In this document: positions 62,321-64,000 of the stretch, in pieces | Layout of the letters: every line of letters begins with the position of its first letter | Position numbering within the stretch: position 1 is the first letter of the stretch | Source of the DNA: Eubacteriales bacterium | GTDB taxonomy: Bacteria; Bacillota; Clostridia; Lachnospirales; Lachnospiraceae | Assembly (NCBI GenBank): GCA_030524715.1 | Contig: JAUNGB010000009.1 | Span: forward strand, 1-64,000 | DNA length: 64,000 bases | Direction of reading: 5' to 3' | Program-made: the position numbers and the translations under genes | The notes under the pieces: model-generated | Database searches by the model: none | What the model was told of the DNA's origin: nothing | Seen by the model: only the letters and a program-made list of their open reading frames with translations

Positions 62321-63901
62321 ATGATTTCATGGAACAATATGGATACTCTTGCTTCGTACAAGGAACTTCTGGGTCTTGAGAAAGTAAACATCGCAAGCGC
62401 TATGAGCGGCGAGAACGGCGCGGAACGTGTAAAGAAATACAGCGTTCCTATGGCGGCAGGCCTTACATATAACTACGGCGCAAAAGCAGTAGACGACAGG
62501 ATATTGGATACTCTTTCCAAGTTGGCGCAGGAAGCTCAGCTTACAGAAAAATACGAAGCGCTCTATAATGGCGAAATGATCAATACCGGTGAGAAGCGCC
62601 TTGTGCTTCATCAGCTTACTCGCGGACAGCTTGGGGAAGACGTTATTGCGGACGGTGTGAATAAACGCGAATTTTATGTAAACGAGCAGAAGAAGATCGC
62701 TGAATTTGCCAATAAAGTACACGCAGGAGAGATCACAAATGAAGCCGGAGAAAAATTTACTACGGTAGTACAGATCGGTATCGGCGGAAGCGACCTTGGA
62801 CCGCGCGCCATGTACCTTGCCCTTGAAAACTGGGCGAAGGTTAACAATACGTTAAAAATGAACGCTGCGTTTATCAGCAACGTTGACCCTGACGACGCGT
62901 CCGCCGTTTTAAGAAACGTTGATGTGGCGCATTCTATTTTCGTGCTTGTTTCTAAATCAGGCACCACACTTGAGACGTTAACAAACGAATCATTTGTAAA
63001 GGACGCATTGGCAAAAGCGGGCTTAGACGCTTCCAAACATATGATCGCCGTTACAAGCGAAACCTCTCCGTTAGCAAAGAGCGACGACTATCTTGATGCA
63101 TTCTTTATGGATGATTATATCGGAGGACGTTATTCTTCTACATCAGGCGTAGGCGGGGCAGTATTATCGCTTGCGTTCGGACCGGAGATCTTTGAGCGTT
63201 TTCTGGCAGGAGCAGCAGAAGAAGACGCGCTTGCCAAGAATAAAGATTTACTGCAGAACCCGGCAATGCTCGATGCGCTGATCGGCGTCTATGAACGTAA
63301 CGTACTGGGCTATCTTGATACGGCGGTACTTCCATATTCACAGGCATTAAGCCGTTTCCCTGCTCATTTACAGCAGCTTGATATGGAATCAAACGGCAAA
63401 TCCGTTAACCGTTTCGGCGAACCTGTCAATTATTCAACAGGTCCGGTGATTTTCGGCGAACCGGGAACAAACGGCCAGCATTCATTCTATCAGCTTCTTC
63501 ACCAGGGAACTGATATTGTTCCGCTTCAGTTTATAGGATTTAAGAACAACCAGATGGAAAATGATGTTGAGATCCAGGGAAGCACAAGCCAGCAGAAACT
63601 CTGCGCGAACGTAGCGGCTCAGATCGTAGCATTTGCCTGCGGCAAGGATGATGAGAACAGCAACAAGAGATTTGCAGGCGGACGTCCGTCAAGTATCATC
63701 ATTGGCGAGCAGTTAACGCCGGAAGCGCTTGGAGCGCTTTTATCACACTTTGAAAACAAAGTGATGTTCCAGGGATTTGTATGGAACCTGAACAGCTTTG
63801 ATCAGGAAGGCGTACAGCTTGGCAAGGTATTAGCTAAGAAAGTACTTGCCCATGATACCGACGGAGCGCTTAAGGTTTACAGTGATCTGTTAAATATCTG
63901 A
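62321..63901 (+). CDS. pgi: Glucose-6-phosphate isomerase
   Basis: A protein of 526 aa. The sugar-phosphate site is seen in VVQIGIGGSDLGPRAMYLAL and LVSKSGTTLETL, with ISNVDPDDAS, GGRYSSTSGVG and GTNGQHSFYQLLHQGT holding catalytic residues. It interconverts glucose- and fructose-6-phosphate. RBS AGAGGAGG. A single gene after the trp operon with its own terminator; promoter not clear. Confidence 0.95.
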   Translation: MISWNNMDTLASYKELLGLEKVNIASAMSGENGAERVKKYSVPMAAGLTYNYGAKAVDDRILDTLSKLAQEAQLTEKYEALYNGEMINTGEKRLVLHQLTRGQLGEDVIADGVNKREFYVNEQKKIAEFANKVHAGEITNEAGEKFTTVVQIGIGGSDLGPRAMYLALENWAKVNNTLKMNAAFISNVDPDDASAVLRNVDVAHSIFVLVSKSGTTLETLTNESFVKDALAKAGLDASKHMIAVTSETSPLAKSDDYLDAFFMDDYIGGRYSSTSGVGGAVLSLAFGPEIFERFLAGAAEEDALAKNKDLLQNPAMLDALIGVYERNVLGYLDTAVLPYSQALSRFPAHLQQLDMESNGKSVNRFGEPVNYSTGPVIFGEPGTNGQHSFYQLLHQGTDIVPLQFIGFKNNQMENDVEIQGSTSQQKLCANVAAQIVAFACGKDDENSNKRFAGGRPSSIIIGEQLTPEALGALLSHFENKVMFQGFVWNLNSFDQEGVQLGKVLAKKVLAHDTDGALKVYSDLLNI

Positions 63902-63920
63902 TATTGTTTTAAAACGGGAT

Positions 63921-63965
63921 TCCCCGGAGCCTTTGGACGACAGAGAAGGCTCCGGGGATTTTTTG
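63921..63965 (+). terminator. Terminator of pgi
   Basis: TCCCCGGAGCC (63921-63931) and GGCTCCGGGGA (63948-63958) form a perfect 11-bp stem, followed by TTTTTTT. Nothing else is seen to the end of the window. Confidence 0.92.
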
Positions 63966-64000
63966 TATTGGGAGGGAACTGGAACGCTGCAAATTTTTTA

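Noticed and set aside
1-64000. CRISPR arrays, tRNA and rRNA genes, prophage
   Set aside because: No regular spaced repeats, no cloverleaf-like sequence with CCA context and no phage structural genes were seen. The four-fold repeats at 11-19 kb are gene duplications.

Overview
The window looks like chromosome of a low-GC Gram-positive gut anaerobe of the Clostridia, most likely a Lachnospiraceae member. The signs are strong AGGAGG-type ribosome sites, a T-box leader on the tryptophan operon, a bile salt hydrolase, a raffinose-type ABC operon, a C_GCAxxG_C_C protein and an agr-type peptide quorum-sensing locus. No rRNA, tRNA, CRISPR array, prophage or recognisable integrase was seen.

1-9.3 kb is nucleoside uptake and salvage: two Crp/Fnr-type regulators, a decayed deoD fused to a fragment of cytosine deaminase, then a BmpA-type lipoprotein, a double ABC ATPase, two permeases, purine nucleoside phosphorylase and phosphopentomutase.

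9.27-21.84 kb is an accessory island and the most interesting part of the window. It is visibly more AT-rich than its flanks. It is bounded by two 94-bp direct repeats, each holding the last codons of deoB, its terminator and the last codons of the convergent ATPase gene. Inside are an AgrA-like LytTR regulator, an AgrC-like kinase, AgrB, one intact AgrD precursor, two broken agrD copies and an agrB relic. There are also four mosaic copies of a 370-aa lipoprotein gene, three intact copies plus one stub of a small secreted protein gene, and an ABC-2 exporter or immunity module. Three near-identical promoters carry paired 12-bp direct repeats 21 bp apart, as expected of LytTR operators. My reading is a self-regulated peptide-signalling system that controls secreted small proteins and lipoproteins and that has been reshaped by unequal recombination.

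21.8-27.1 kb holds an AAA-ATPase/nuclease-like protein, a bile salt hydrolase, a BrnT/BrnA toxin-antitoxin pair, a C_GCAxxG_C_C protein, a HAD phosphatase and a YgjP-type metallopeptidase. 27.2-38.1 kb is an alpha-galactoside operon: AraC regulator, binding protein, two permeases, GH36 alpha-galactosidase, an aldose-epimerase-like protein and a large DUF5107/TPR protein. 38.1-49.2 kb holds a MATE transporter, an orphan HicB, a HAD phosphatase, an oxidoreductase, a VWA/MoxR-ATPase trio, a histidine phosphatase, a sulfite/nitrite reductase and a HicA/HicB pair. 49.2-54.3 kb has a probable small structured RNA, a frameshifted nuclease-like gene and an esterase/anion-permease/MerR group, all on the minus strand. 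54.9-62.2 kb is a complete trpEGDCFBA operon under a T-box, followed by pgi.

Three families of short interspersed intergenic repeats (called A, B and C here) occur across the window. All assignments are by eye from sequence; no database search was run.
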